A DNA stretch of 64,000 nucleotides, taken from the NCBI GenBank assembly GCA_033239005.1, contig BSQZ01000029.1:5567501-5631500 (forward strand), read 5' to 3'. The position numbers and the translations under genes were made by a program. This DNA is from Lamellibrachia satsuma (lineage: Eukaryota > Annelida > Polychaeta > Sabellida > Siboglinidae). The notes beneath the pieces are model-generated. The model saw only the letters and a program-made list of their open reading frames with translations, was not told where the DNA came from and made no database searches. Positions 1-13,255 of this stretch are shown one piece after another. Positions within the stretch are counted from its first letter, which is position 1. The number at the start of each line of letters is the position of its first letter.

Positions 1-89
1 ATTACTAACATTATATGTAGAAACGAACTGTAAAAAAATTCGAATTACCATTTCATTACAGTGGAAGCAATTTGGTACAATTACATGAT

Positions 90-1640
90 GGAGTTCTACT
101 GGAACGCATTTGAGGCTTGAACATTGGGGCAACCTAATGTAAATCTGTATGCTATGGCTTCAGTTTCGGGCTCAATCCAGGATATGGCGGATCCATTGGG
201 ACGCCAAGAACATGATACCGCCTTACAAGCTCGTGCACACCTACTGGACTAAGGAAAACATGTCAACCGGATGTTATCTGAAGTTGATGCAACCCTCGAG
301 AGTAATCCAATAGGCAGACTTTGGCTGATATATATATCCACATGGTACTTATCTTGAAAAGGTACATCGATGCGGAGAGTGCTGGTTTGTGGCAGCAACA
401 CTTGACCGAAGTAGGTAACATGTTGTCATACGTGATATCTGCTGGGCATACAATGCATGTAGCATGTATGCCACACTACTTGCATGCTATGAGACACCTA
501 CCACCAGATGTGGTGACAGCCTTCAACCTGGGTCATTTCACAGTCCATATGACGAATAGAAAATTCAATGGAGTATTGACGGACATGGCCCTAGAACAAA
601 CGTATAACAGCCAAGACGCAACTTTTCAAGGGTATTACACAACAACAAGCTGCCAGAGAGAAGTCCCCGAACTGCTTGCTCTTACTGCAGTGAGGGAACG
701 GGTTCATGTCGGTGAGGGAACGGGTACTCGTAGACAACCAACGAAGACACAGGCATCGAAAGACAGAGATGCAGTCTTTATCTACAACATAAAAATGTTG
801 CTTGTTGGTGGCCTGATCAATCCATTTACCTCATCCCCTTCTGATCTCTTGAATATCGCCACTCGAAATAAGTGTGCGTCACTAAATCTTTTAGAAGCAA
901 AATAGAAGGGACAGGAAGCATTCAGCAGAGCTGAATAAACGCTCAACACAACTGTTACACCGGTACGTCTGCAGAGTTTCCCACGAGAAGCGACAGAAAC
1001 CAATAACATCACTGAAAGCAAAGATATACCAAGAAGATAGCAATGTTGTCCGGAGCCTCGACTTTCTTCGTGATATAGTGATGGTGAATCCTTCAGCTAT
1101 GAGTGGATTAAATACTCTGCTTCTCTCTTTGAGCCAAGTGATCAAGATTACGTCACGAGGAAGGTAATAAGGCAGATTATTTTGTAGCTATGAATAGTCA
1201 ATTTGAGATTCTTGGGTAGAAGAAGACCATCTACCAATCACTGATGGTAATGTGCTGCTGGTTGATGCCATGGCATTTATACATCGGCAGCAGGACACCG
1301 CGTGTAAGAAGGTAAGAATTTCCTCAATATGGCAACTCGTTATCTGCATAAGTTGATGATGTTCCGTCCACCAGGGTGATACATGGTCAACTTGGTTGGT
1401 GATCGGTCAGGTGTATGATTGAGCCTAAAGGAAGCAGAAAGGGTCAGACGAAACACAAGATGAAGGTCGCACATACGATATTCAGGATAACGTTTCCACA
1501 CCAACATGGAAGTCTTTCATCGGCAACGCTAAGAACAAAGCGTTTGCAAAGGTGCTTAGCCGAAACGTGGTGTAAACATCCAGAAATGGTCCCTAGATAT
1601 GTGCTTGGTTTCTTTTTTATTTATGCGGCGCTTTACGTCG
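90..1640 (+). pseudogene. Decayed copy of a multi-copy invertebrate hypothetical protein
   Basis: A long coding relic is readable in at least three frames. Positions 154-330 and 321-905 join as one protein across an indel in a short ATATAT run near 320-330. The 194-codon open part contains phrases such as YIDAESAGLWQQHL, TAFNLGHFTVHM and VLTDMALEQTY. I associate these with a large protein family repeated in many invertebrate genomes (a W-x-LHL-like motif, then a TDMxxEQ-like motif). After 905 homologous-looking pieces continue with stops, for example around 1125-1200, 1255-1290 (LVDAMA-like) and 1500-1590. The function of the family is unknown to me; its copy number suggests a mobile or virus-like origin, which is inference. 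Several stops and frameshifts make it a pseudogene. Confidence 0.6.
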
Positions 1641-2916
1641 GCGCTTAGCAAGCAGAAACACAGACATTGTCCGATGCGTACGCGTCTTGTTATTGAATTG
1701 GCAGGCGGACGTTTTTACTGCAGAAAGGCGTCGTCCGCCAAGTTTATCGCAGCAAACAATCTCCGACATCTTGAGGGCACGTCCACACTCCCGCGACCAA
1801 TGACAGCGAGTTAGCGTAGCTAAATGACGGAAAAAATGTTTGCGAATTGTTGTGGATGTAAAACTCGCAAATAGCTGCATTTCACGATGGCATTTGGTAG
1901 AATACCGTGCCTAAGGCAAACATAGACCTGAACGCCGGGTGTAATGGATTGCTAGTCATTGTTCATTGGCCCAGGTCACCATGGCATAAAGAACAATCCT
2001 TTGTCGTAACCATAAACATAACTAACCCTAAATGACCCACTGATGTTTTTGCAATCGATCATTTAACAATCGGATAAAAACGTACTATGTATACGGCACT
2101 ATGTCATGCAAGTTTGCAACTGATAATTGGGCTAGTTACAGTTGTCGGCGAGTAGAAAAATGCCTTGTCATTGTCGGTGAAAAACCCTCAAATGATTGAT
2201 TATTATGTTGATATTAACGGAGTAAAGGATTTAAAGTAATTTCCACAACACATACCACTTCATGCATATATAACATTATAGTATATAGTATTTTGACGAT
2301 AGCAGTACATTTGGCGATCTTCCTTTCAATTTGTAAATCTTATTCACGACATCGCTGCCAAATTAATTTTTGTGTGTGTGAAAAATATGTCTTTCTCCAA
2401 CTATTCTACCAACCACTGTCACTTTCCAAATACATCAGTGGTATCTCATCTTTATCGTGGCTTCCCTCTGTCTCTTTGCCTTGCCAGCTTCCCCTTAAGT
2501 ATCGACTTTACCTGACATTCACCCAAACAAGATAGAGACGATTGTGGTGGCCGCTCGCTGCATCAACGTCTCCACTGGTCGTGTATTCAGTAGCGTGTCT
2601 TCATCATAGATTTACATGAGTCTGCGCGTTAAATAAATCACACTTCACCGTGACCCAGCTAGCATCTTTGTCAAACACCCAATCAAACTTTTTAGTGCCC
2701 TGGCTTCGTAACTTGCCTGGCTGACTTGCCATCGGGTTCTGAATAGCGTAATAAAGTTTAGCCTCGCAATGCCCTCGTTTCTGCTTCGTCAAAATTTATT
2801 AGTCATGTTCACTGTGTAAGGTTGTTCCAGTACTGAAAGGTTGTGTGATGGTATTTTTTTCTGATGTCAAACTTGCTGGGTTTATTCCACAATATCTCAT
2901 TACGACCCCGCGAGTC

Positions 2917-3021
2917 ATTAGTGCTAGTTGTCAAGCTCTACCATTAGTGCTAGTTGTCATGCTCTACCATTAGTGCTAGTTGTCATGCTGTACAATTAGT
3001 GCTAGTTGTCATGCTCTACCA
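2917..3021. repeat. 26-bp tandem repeat (4 units) inside R1
   Basis: Units beginning ATTAGTGCTAGTTGTCATG start at 2917, 2943, 2969 and 2995, an exact 26-bp period. The same unit occurs once in R2 (near 7367) and in arrays on the other strand at about 37946-38057 and 39000-39075. Confidence 0.9.
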
Positions 3022-3559
3022 TTTTGTGTTCTAACGAATTCTAACCACGCGCGTTTGATAAGGGACATTTACCTTGATCAAAAGTTAACTTAAGTTATAC
3101 GTTTTGAAATTACATTAACACATTCATAAAGATCATATGCAAAGGTTGAATACATTTACTTTCTGTACACTCGGTCTGGGTAAATCTGTGTCCCCTTGTT
3201 CATTGCAATTCAACTCAATTCAATGTGAAGTGCAGAAACAATATACAATAACATAAAGCATTAGTCGCACACACGGAAATACATAGTTAGAAAACAAAAT
3301 GGGTCTTATTAAGGTATTGTCAATTACAAACATTCACATATTCACAGTTGCATTGTTCTAGTTGTGTGCATAGTATTCATTAAGAAATAAGCGCTGAAAG
3401 GGAATAAAAACAAGACACTATCTAAAATGCTTTCTCGGTGTGTCCACAAAGTTTAACATAAAAATGAGATGGACGATCAAGCGGCTTAGTGACGTCACTG
3501 ATGACATGGGTTTACACCCAGTCAGTGATTTCTATGAATACTTCAGTACTGTTGCACTC

Positions 3560-3710
3560 GCGTTTCTATGTGGTGGTGATATCAATTGTCCTGAATAAAA
3601 AGTAAAATGTAACGATTTCGAACCGCGACCGGCAAGTGATAACGGAGAATCATCTTCGTCGGCTCTTTCGGAGCAGTTTAGCGATGCCAGTAGACTTTAA
3701 CTTCTAATTT
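3560..3710 (+). repeat. Dispersed repeat with decayed MASxxxNGNFPEYK-type exon (copy 1)
   Basis: Contains text homologous to a short conserved coding piece seen better at 26301. Here the start codon is gone and a stop interrupts the reading (CCTGAATAAAAAG in place of CCGGAATACAAAG). The Ser/Glu-rich second part (SLSEQFSDAS-like) remains recognisable at 3655-3700. Confidence 0.5.
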
Positions 3711-3714
3711 ATAT

Positions 3715-4054
3715 ACTTTCTGACCGAACCATGAAAACGACCATACAGAACTGCCAAACGTCTCGTCATATATCTGCCATACGCATACACATGTGACGTG
3801 GTCAAAACATTACTCTTACTTCCATTTAAAGACATTTTTTGAAATTTACAAAAACAAAAACGCGCCATCTCCTATGCCTAGCTTCGTGGAACATGGCGTA
3901 GACGATATATCTAGTTTTGTAATGTGTTATCGTAACATGGAAGTATGAGTAATGTTTGACCATGTGACATGTGTAAATATATATATATATGGTAAATATA
4001 AGACGAGAAGCTTGTCTGTTCTAGCTGGTCGTTTTCATGGATGGTTCAGAAAGT
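3715..4054. mobile_element. Foldback MITE
   Basis: Imperfect inverted repeat: ACTTTCTGACCGAACCATG at the left is matched by CATGGATGGTTCAGAAAGT at the right, and both arms continue inward through GAAAACGACCA / TGGTCGTTTTC and CTTACTTCCAT / ATGGAAGTATGAG. The ends recur at 14930-15060, 19924-19980, 26440-26530, 30455-30710 and 54835-54900. There is no transposase, so it is non-autonomous. Confidence 0.75.
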
Positions 4055-4079
4055 AGGGCATTGGATTGGTTTTCGTACT

Positions 4080-4480
4080 ATCGTGACATCTGGTGGCATT
4101 ACTCCTAGTCATTTGAGCCATTTGACAACCCTGCTGACGACTTTACGTGGTTTGGCCGGAAAATCAATACCTGCAGCCACAGAGAAGAGCAAAATGGTTC
4201 GAAATGACGAGAAGTAAATGGAAAATCAGTGTAATCTAACGATCTAATGGATGTAATAGTAGAAAAAAATAACGAAGTTGAATCTTATTTTTATGACAAT
4301 AATGCACTTGCTACTTACACGGTGTTGAGGTGGTTTGGCCATGAACTTAATACATGCAGATGTCACAATAGCAAAACAAACTATTTGGTTAAAGAGTTAC
4401 AATTGTATCTTAATGTGTACATGACAGGCCGCACCGAACACAATAATTATTAAGCATTTTGTGTCATGGGCAAAGGTGTT
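4080..4480 (+). other. No supported gene; part of R1
   Basis: Text such as GTGGTTTGGCC and GGTTACAATTGTATCTTAATGTG is shared with R2 (7960-8160). The 68-codon open stretch at 4247-4453 is not preserved in R2, so I do not call it a gene. Confidence 0.6.
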
Positions 4481-4582
4481 AGTATCCCTATTGGAAAGCC
4501 ATTTTCAGCAAATAAACAAACCAGCTGTTTGCATAAATAATAAGAGTACCAAAAAAAACCGTCTTGCCCCATCCCTGGGAGG

Positions 4583-4762
4583 ATATAAGACCACCTGCCT
4601 AGGGCAATACTTTCCACAACTCCCTCTCCCGTGTTTTCGTTTGTTGTGCTTGATCGACCCAGCAGTGCACGCTAACGTCAGTTCATGTTGTGGCTACCCA
4701 ACCATGACTTCCGAGCAGAACAAAGACACGCCGGGCCTGGACGATTCTGATCGAGCGCAGTA
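4583..4762 (+). promoter_or_regulatory. Candidate TATA promoter and short first coding exon
   Basis: GGATATAAGACC (TATA box near 4583-4590) is followed about 120 bp later by ACCATGACTTCCGAGCAG, opening a reading frame MTSEQNKDTPGLDD that runs to GCGCAGTAAG. That end can be read as a stop or as a splice donor (GTAAGA). An inverted copy in R3 (about 36825-37012) keeps the TATA box (ATATAAGG), the ATG and the same frame as MTAEQNKDTPCLDD, with mainly single-base changes. Preservation of promoter, start and donor in two copies suggests a first exon carried by the repeat. No downstream exon was found. Confidence 0.4.
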
Positions 4763-4779
4763 AGAAGACATCACGAACT

Positions 4780-5885
4780 AGATATGTGAAAACACCGCAA
4801 TAAGGAATTAAAGTCAGTTCACGTAGTGGCTACAGATACTTTACTTAACTCATTATGGTGACATGTTGTAACATTTTGTTCCAGTCACATATTTGTACAA
4901 TGGTGGGATGTGGTGATGTTTTAATGTTTAATACCAGTGTAAAATTACAACAAATGATTCTTTCCTTTGGTTACAGCTGATGAAATTCAGAAGAGATTAA
5001 TAAGTTATAGTACCCAATATAGCCGGCATCTGAAAGCTCATGTAGTTACAAAACATGTGCCCCGATATCGGAGGTGCGGAAACGAGTTGCACCAACGTTT
5101 CTAATGTAATGTACGTTGACCAGTCAAATAGAGTCTAGGAGTGTGCGCTGAGCAAGTCGCACAACCACGGAAAGGGAAATCATTGCTAATCGTACAATTG
5201 ACGACACGCAATAGACACTTAACAATGTACGCTTAGCATTATCAAGACAGGCTATATACAATGACAACTGTGTTGGACTACCGATAAGTTAATGGCTTCT
5301 TTGTCCACTTGCCATCTGAAGTTTTAGCTTTGGATCTTAAAACAAAAGACGCTGCCCTAATTATGAAGTTCAATAGTCTAACTATTTGCATGTATCGACC
5401 AATAATATAACGTAGATAGTTATTCGGTTACTTGGAAACCGTCTCATTTGGTCGGAAATAATGCAGCTAATTGTGGTTTGACAATAAAACGGCGTCGCAC
5501 CTCATTGAAAATGACACATGGGAGAATACACGACAACATACTGTTGATAGAGTGCGGTTGGACGTGTTTTTGTCTTTTTGTTCGTTTATTCGCGACGTCC
5601 AACAATACGTTGCGGTTGGGAACAAAAACTGTATTGCGCGGCGTCGTCGTAGAGGCGACGGTATTGTGCACAATTGCCACATAGACACTTGCTGCAGCAT
5701 TGCGTGCGTGGCAACATACGCATAGTTGTGTTTGGTGCACAAGGGTGAACGGGAAACTACTTTTTTCAAAGGTGCTGGTCGCTATTCTGCGCCTTACCTT
5801 TTGGTGCTGCGGTAAATTTTTTTCAAATACACCCGTTTTGTTTGACATTTGTGATCTCGATTCCTGCGATGAAACAGGATGGTCG
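4780..5885 (+). repeat. Distal part of R1, no supported gene
   Basis: Matches 35690-36800 in inverted orientation, including GGTCGGAAATAATGCAGCTAA versus its complement near 35990. Several overlapping open stretches at 5444-5850 exist on both strands, but they differ in frame between the two copies. I reject them as coding. Confidence 0.65.
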
Positions 5886-5897
5886 AACCTGGGAAGA

Positions 5898-5929
5898 ATC
5901 TCAGTCTCTATATATATAGAGACTGAGAT
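5898..5929. repeat. Perfect 32-bp palindrome at a repeat/LINE junction
   Basis: ATCTCAGTCTCTATAT is followed at once by its exact reverse complement. It sits where R1 ends and a LINE-A fragment begins. Confidence 0.95.
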
Positions 5930-6125
5930 GGGAGGACTGTGTTAAGGGAGATTTAGTGGGAATGGGAGGGGAGTGGAGAATGAGGCGGGGGATAGGAGGG
6001 AGTGGAGATGATTGGTGGATACGGTAGTAAAACAGGATTAGTTATGAAGATGAGGAAACAAAATCGACGACCGGTATTGGTGCCAGCTTCACCCCGGACT
6101 ACAGGGAAAAGGAGGAGACCAACAA
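5925..6125 (+). mobile_element. LINE-A 3' fragment
   Basis: GATGGGAGGACTGTGTTAAG corresponds to the coding text GRLRLRWEDCVRRD-type near the LINE-A carboxyl end (compare 52130-52160 and 58420-58450). It is followed by the family's purine-rich 3' region and an AGTTATGAAGATGAGG tail. It begins at the same point as the fragment at 8581. Confidence 0.7.
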
Positions 6126-6164
6126 CAAATACATTAAAAAAGTGTACCTGCATGAGACATAAGG

Positions 6165-8571
<2,407 letters not shown>

Positions 8572-8580
8572 AAACACGCA

Positions 8581-8765
8581 TGAGATGGGAGGACTGCGTG
8601 AAGGAAGATTTAGTGGGAGTGTGAGGGGAATGGAGAATGAGGCGAGGGATAGAATAGGAGAGGAGACGATTGGTGGAGACTGTAGTACAACGGGACTAGT
8701 TATGAAGAAGAAGAGGGAAAACATCACCCCGGACTACAGAGAAAAGGAGGAGAGCAACAACAACA
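8581..8765 (+). mobile_element. LINE-A 3' fragment
   Basis: Starts with GAGATGGGAGGACTGCGTGA and ends in a GTTATGAAGAAGAAGAGG tail region; same breakpoint as the fragment at 5925. Confidence 0.7.
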
Positions 8766-10057
8766 TGGCAAATGTAATTGCGTGTTAACGTTGAAGAATT
8801 TGGAAACGGCTACAAATACATAAAAAATATACCTGCTCGAGACGCCGCAATCGCGGCCACCAGGAATCGCAGTAAGAGTAACGTACAAGACGACGCCATC
8901 TTGTTTGCATGCAACTCCACACCTTTTCCTAAAAAGAAAATAATTATTCACATTATGAGAAACAAGAGTGATCAACATGCTTCCAATTGCCAACCAGTCG
9001 ACACAATATGAGATATATAACAAAACATTATATAAACCGTACACTGAAAAAAACGACACAGACGAAAACTAGGTTATGTTACTGAATATTAAAAAAGCTC
9101 CAGAAGTACTCGCCCGATCGTTAATTATCGCATTTTGTAAAGATGTTCGAACGCGAGTATATTGCAAAGCAGTATTCACAAAAGGTTGATGCTATTTTGG
9201 AAACCAATAACTCAGACACACAAACATTCACGGTCCGCCCCTTTAAAGCGTGGCATGTAAAATAGCCACAGTTGTCACTGTTAATGTATTGAAGATCATA
9301 TGTAAATATTCCAGAAATCGTGATATATGATAACAAACAGTTGTATTAGTATTTTGAAATGCGTTAACCACTAATGTTATTGCAAAGGCGAAACAGCTCT
9401 ACTCAAAAGGTAGATCGACACATTTGTTAAAAATTGCATATATCAAACAATTTCGGCAGTAACATCATACAGTGTCCGCACATTTCCCCACGTGTTCCAA
9501 TATTCCTAATCAAACCACCTAGTAACGCAAAGACAAAGTAGGCCGCTGGTCCAACTTCCAAGCCTAGGCTAGGGCTAGGCAAGAATCGACGACTGTGTCT
9601 ACTAGCTTGTACAAACTAAACATGACATTTAAAAACAGTTTGATTAACAAATACGCAAGGCACTACCAAAACAACACTATTGTAAATACATATACATTTA
9701 TATTGTATTTAATCCCGGGCATTTGTTTAAAGCGGCGAGCATCCGAAGGCTTCGGCCAATAAATCAGACCTCGTTTGACACAAATCGCTGCTGCTTCTAA
9801 CTTCGTTTTTATGACAGTAACTGCGTTGTTGACTCGCACATGTACGGAATGACTTGAACGTATAAGTTTATGTCAGTTGCACCGTCAGAATCGCTATCGC
9901 TCGAAATTTCGCGTGATCTAAATCTTGCTAAACGTTAAGTGCCTAGGAACCGACGTAGGCGGATTTGGATTGTTTGGTCAAAATGTGGCACGCGGCCTGA
10001 CATCTACCGACGAAAATCCACAAACTGGTTTCGGAAAGTGCCTTCGGGAATTTAGGC
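8766..10057. other. Intergenic, one half of a direct repeat
   Basis: No gene supported. 9125-9290 (GCATTTTGTAAAGATGTTCG onward) is a diverged direct repeat of 10206-10375, sharing TTCACAAAAGGTTGATGCTA and GTGGCATGTAAAA. The remainder shows no family I recognise. Confidence 0.6.
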
Positions 10058-10140
10058 ATATATGCTACTGCTACTGCTGCTACTGATACTAGTGTTACTA
10101 CTGCTACTACTGCTACTACTGTTACTACTGCTACTGCGTG
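10058..10140. repeat. (CTA/CTG) trinucleotide tract
   Basis: Imperfect TGCTAC/TACTAC repeats over about 80 bp; the minus-strand open frame through it only reads a VVAVV-type low-complexity peptide. Confidence 0.9.
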
Positions 10141-10205
10141 GCCTGTTAATGTCTTCTGGAGTGCTGACCATGAGCGAGAAATAGGACACGCCCAACCGTC
10201 AGTTC

Positions 10206-10375
10206 TCGCATTTTGTAGAGTTGTTTGAACGTGGTCGTGTTGCAAAGCAGTCACACGGTATTCACAAAAGGTTGATGCTATTTTTGAAGACGGTAGTTCA
10301 GGCACATAAACATTCACACGTTCTGTCACTTTGTAGTGTGGCATGTAAAAATAGCCATAGTTTCCAGAGTTGTCG
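10206..10375. repeat. Second half of the direct repeat with 9125-9290
   Basis: See 8766-10057; about 165 bp in the same orientation with small indels. Confidence 0.7.
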
Positions 10376-10459
10376 AAATGACGCACTGGCTACTGCCGAA
10401 ACGACATGTTGTTGCATTACTTGTTCAGTAGGCCTACTTGTACTACTGGAACACGGCCA

Positions 10460-10640
10460 ACTTTGGATGTAAACCTGTAGTTAGAATGGAGGTGTTTATT
10501 TCTTCGTCACCTCGTTTAATGTAGCGATACATCGCTTTCAAACTGTCATTGTCAATACGTGTTAGCGTTATTCATAAGTAGAACAATTATGGGTGAGTTA
10601 CTTGAATCGGAACAGCTTTAGCAAGTCAATGACAGCGACG
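10460..10640. repeat. Left flank of 39-bp array, inverted copy at 63830-64000
   Basis: GGAGGTGTTTATTTCTTCGTC and AACAATTATGGGTGAGTTAC match the complement of the last 170 bp of the window, so the array and its flank were copied together. Confidence 0.85.
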
Positions 10641-10649
10641 CACTGTCGG

Positions 10650-11035
10650 TGGAGAGGATCAGAGTTGAAGTCCACCTACTACTATCAGTCGAGAGGACCA
10701 GGGTTCAAGTGCAAATACTGCTGTTTGTGGAGAGGACCACCGTTCAAATCCCCCTACTTCTGTCAGTCGAGAGGACCAGGGTTCAAGTCCTCCTACTTCT
10801 GTCAGTCGAGAGGACAAGGGTTCAAGTCCACCTACTTCTGTCAGTCGAGAGGACCACGGTTCAAATCCACCTACTTCTGTCAGTCGAGAGGACCACGGTT
10901 CAAATCCACCTACGTCTGTCAGTCGAGAGGACCAGGGTTCAAATCCACCTACATCTGTCAGTCGGGAGGACCAGGGTTCAAATCTACCTACTTCTGTCGG
11001 TCGAGAGGACCAGGGTTCAAGTCCACCTACTGCTG
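10650..11035 (+). repeat. 39-bp minisatellite carrying a tRNA B-box-like motif
   Basis: About ten units. Exact 39-bp spacing is seen at TGTCAG positions 10761, 10800 and 10839. Eight or so units contain GGTTCAARTCC, close to the pol III B-box consensus GGTTCGANTCC. All three plus frames stay open because 39 is a multiple of three, which explains the long open frames there (13-residue periodic peptides). I do not believe these are genes. An inverted array lies at 63480-63830. Confidence 0.85.
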
Positions 11036-11084
11036 TTTCGAAACTTGCGCAATTTCTTTCTCCCCACGTTACACACGCCTTTCT

Positions 11085-11325
11085 CAAATCACTTTACACA
11101 CAGGTTGATGTGTCATACTATCTAAAATCATTCTACACATAGGTTGATGTGTCACACTATCTCAAACCATTCTACACACAGGTTGATGTGACATACTATG
11201 TCAAATCATGTGTCATACTGTCTCAAATCATTCTGCTCACAGATTCATGTGTCATACTATCTGAAATCATTCTGCACACAGGTTGATGTTTCATACTATC
11301 TGAAATCATTCTGCACACACGTTGA
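11085..11325. repeat. Second 39-bp tandem repeat (GGTTGATGTGTCATACTATC)
   Basis: GGTTGATG occurs at 39-bp steps (11103, 11142, 11181), with one shortened unit near 11205. The sequence is unrelated to the preceding 39-bp array. Confidence 0.85.
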
Positions 11326-11339
11326 CGTATTACATTCTC

Positions 11340-11581
11340 CAACATTTCATTCCTCGTGAATATTGACTCAATGAATGAATTTATTATCAATATTGTTGTT
11401 AGTGTTATTATTGTTACTCTTTTTTATTAGTGTTCTTATTATTATTAGTAAAAGTAGTAGTGGTAGTATTAATAGTAATAAACATTAATTATATAATAAA
11501 CTTGAAAATAAAATGTTATTAGAACAAACATTAACGAATATGAATAATTCAAATATGCACGATCAATATACTCATGTGTCG

Positions 11582-11641
<60 letters not shown>

Positions 11642-11685
11642 TATTTTTTCTCAATACACATATAAATATTTTTCTCAATACAATA

Positions 11686-11732
<47 letters not shown>

Positions 11733-11760
11733 ATAGAGCAAAGAAAAATTGTGCCCTAAC
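11340..11760. repeat. AT-rich DNA with two (TA)n tracts
   Basis: (TA)n at about 11584-11640 and 11686-11730, the second broken by TATG. No gene supported. Confidence 0.85.
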
Positions 11761-12289
11761 TAAGTGTGAAATGCGGACAGTGATTGGTCAACAACTCAGC
11801 ATCAACCAATGGGATTTCCTGTTGGAAAGCAGTGTATTCACGTGTTGAAGATTTACCTTTCTTTATTTTTGGAATAAAAAGTGTATTGACAAGTCTTCAA
11901 ATGATCTAGAGATTCACTGAAGTCCCTTGGCTGGGGACTGCGCCGCACGAGACTGGGAACATTTATCACGCCTAAGAAGTTGGCAGCTATGTATTCGTAT
12001 GCTTAAGGGGTCATTTTGTCTTATTTCTATATCCAATCTGGTAAGCGCCACATATGCCACATATAATAATGACTGAGTTAGAAGCCACTCCATTAGTTCA
12101 AAAATATATAATTTTAAGTTGATCTGCATCGAATCGCATGTGTTAATATCGCAATCGCACTTTTTTTAACGGATTTAGTTCACTGCCATCTTTTTTTTGC
12201 AATATTGCTGGCAGTAAAACACGACTTTGGTTTCACACACCCGCCCCTATGCGACCGAATCTATCAATGATGCCATCATAAATATGGGA
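11761..12289. other. Intergenic
   Basis: I see nothing I can name. This stretch and 11100-11760 are absent from the inverted counterpart at 62445-64000, so about 1.2 kb was inserted here or lost there. Confidence 0.5.
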
Positions 12290-12360
12290 CTGGCTAAACC
12301 GTTTCTTTTGGACGTCTTATGACCGTGACAGTCATTCGGAAAAAGTGTCGTGCGATCCAG

Positions 12361-12367
12361 TATAAAG
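12361..12367 (+). promoter_or_regulatory. Candidate TATA box of unit U (copy 1)
   Basis: GATCCAGTATAAAGGCGATGAG, preceded by GACAGTCATTCGG. The same element is at 34819-34825 and 63295-63301 on the minus strand. Confidence 0.5.
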
Positions 12368-12445
12368 GCGATGAGTCAGAGCCTGAAAGAAGCAGAAGTC
12401 TAGGCCTCTGGTTGCGCACTTCAACGAATATTCCGCGACGCATAT

Positions 12446-12619
12446 GTAAGTGCTATTACTTAAAAATAATAACTGCGTTTGTAAATTACGTTGTTGCGGT
12501 TATTGCTAATATTTGTTATTTTTTATAATAGGTATTTTGATATATCATCTTTGCAACTTGCATGTCGCCTTAAAGTGTTAAACCATGTGGTCGTTTCGCC
12601 TTTTTCAATTTGTTTGCAG
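12446..12619 (+). other. Candidate 5' leader intron of unit U (copy 1)
   Basis: A GTAAGT donor after CGCATAT and a TTTGTTTGCAG acceptor at 12619 are kept in U4 (donor 34735-34730, acceptor ending at 34562) and U7 (donor 63210-63205, acceptor near 63032). The intron would be about 174 nt. Confidence 0.45.
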
Positions 12620-13255
12620 GCGGCATCAATGTCAATGTTTTGTTTACCGCACTGTGTATTGACATTTGCTTCATACAAAAACCAGGACATCAAACTTAAT
12701 CACAATGATATGTACGATGTTGTCTTTGATTTTACTTTGATGAGGTGTTTCCTACTTAGAACACAACGTCGAGGAATGTTTGTAGTCAAGTCAGGTAGAA
12801 CAGCGTTTTTCAACCTAGGGTCCTCGGCCCACGGCGGAGGGGGGTGGCGGGGTTATGTCATCTCATGTGGGGGGTGTACAAACAAGCTTTCTTTCAATGC
12901 GAACATGATATTTCTATGCTATATTAAAGTCACATATCGCAGAACGTGTGCCTGCCTTACGTGGGGAATCCTCGTTGCGTTTATTTGGTCACCTATGTAC
13001 GATGGTCATGAAACAATTCAGGGTAGATGCGAATCATGTCAGTCATTCTTATAACATGCCCAGACTATATCACTTGGGCTTAAACATCATAGTGTCTACG
13101 CTGGGTGAGTGAGCCCTCTACAGGACATATATGTATTCGGTACTTTGTATGTCAGCTGGTTTAATCAGGGAGCGCAGACATCCTTGTTGGAATATTCGAA
13201 GGTTATGATGTGTATTTTGTATCAGACCGAGGGTTCTCATTCAAACATGATTATC

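Larger units (their letters stand above)
1700..5885 (+). repeat. Composite repeat R, copy 1 (longest)
   Basis: This block recurs as R2 (6165-8330, same strand), R3 (35690-39905, minus), R4 (40240-40750, minus) and R5 (56880-57250, plus). The shared order is a GC-rich start with the text TCAAGATG(G/T)CGGAG on the minus strand, then a run with ACCCACTGATG, a 26-bp tandem array, AT-rich DNA, a foldback MITE, a TATA-containing promoter-like stretch and a distal part at 4780-5885. On the minus strand the start of the block could encode a short peptide beginning MSEIVCCDK (1774 downward); R4 has the related MAEVVCCNK. No long open frame spans R, so I treat it as a non-coding or long-dead mobile unit. 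Confidence 0.7.
12290..13255 (+). repeat. Unit U, copy 1 (promoter half only, peptide gene missing)
   Basis: Collinear with the 5' half of U4 and U7 in the other orientation: TATA element, leader donor and acceptor, hAT MITE remnant (about 12805-12880) and the CATTCTTATAACATGCCC segment. It stops at about 13250, just before the place where the signal-peptide exon lies in U2 and U4, and changes abruptly into repeat B. The 187-codon open stretch at 12491-13054 crosses the MITE and is not conserved. Confidence 0.75.

Noticed and set aside
10650..11035. Possible tRNA genes
   Set aside because: Only the B-box-like text is present; there is no A box and no cloverleaf-forming 3' and 5' ends.
10593..11125. 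Overlapping open frames of 140-170 codons on both strands
   Set aside because: The 39-bp period is a multiple of three, so all frames stay open; the peptides are periodic and the units differ in ways that do not protect any one frame.
12491..13054. 187-codon open frame
   Set aside because: It crosses a leader intron acceptor and a hAT MITE remnant; the homologous regions at 34421-34693 and 62770-62952 break the frame.
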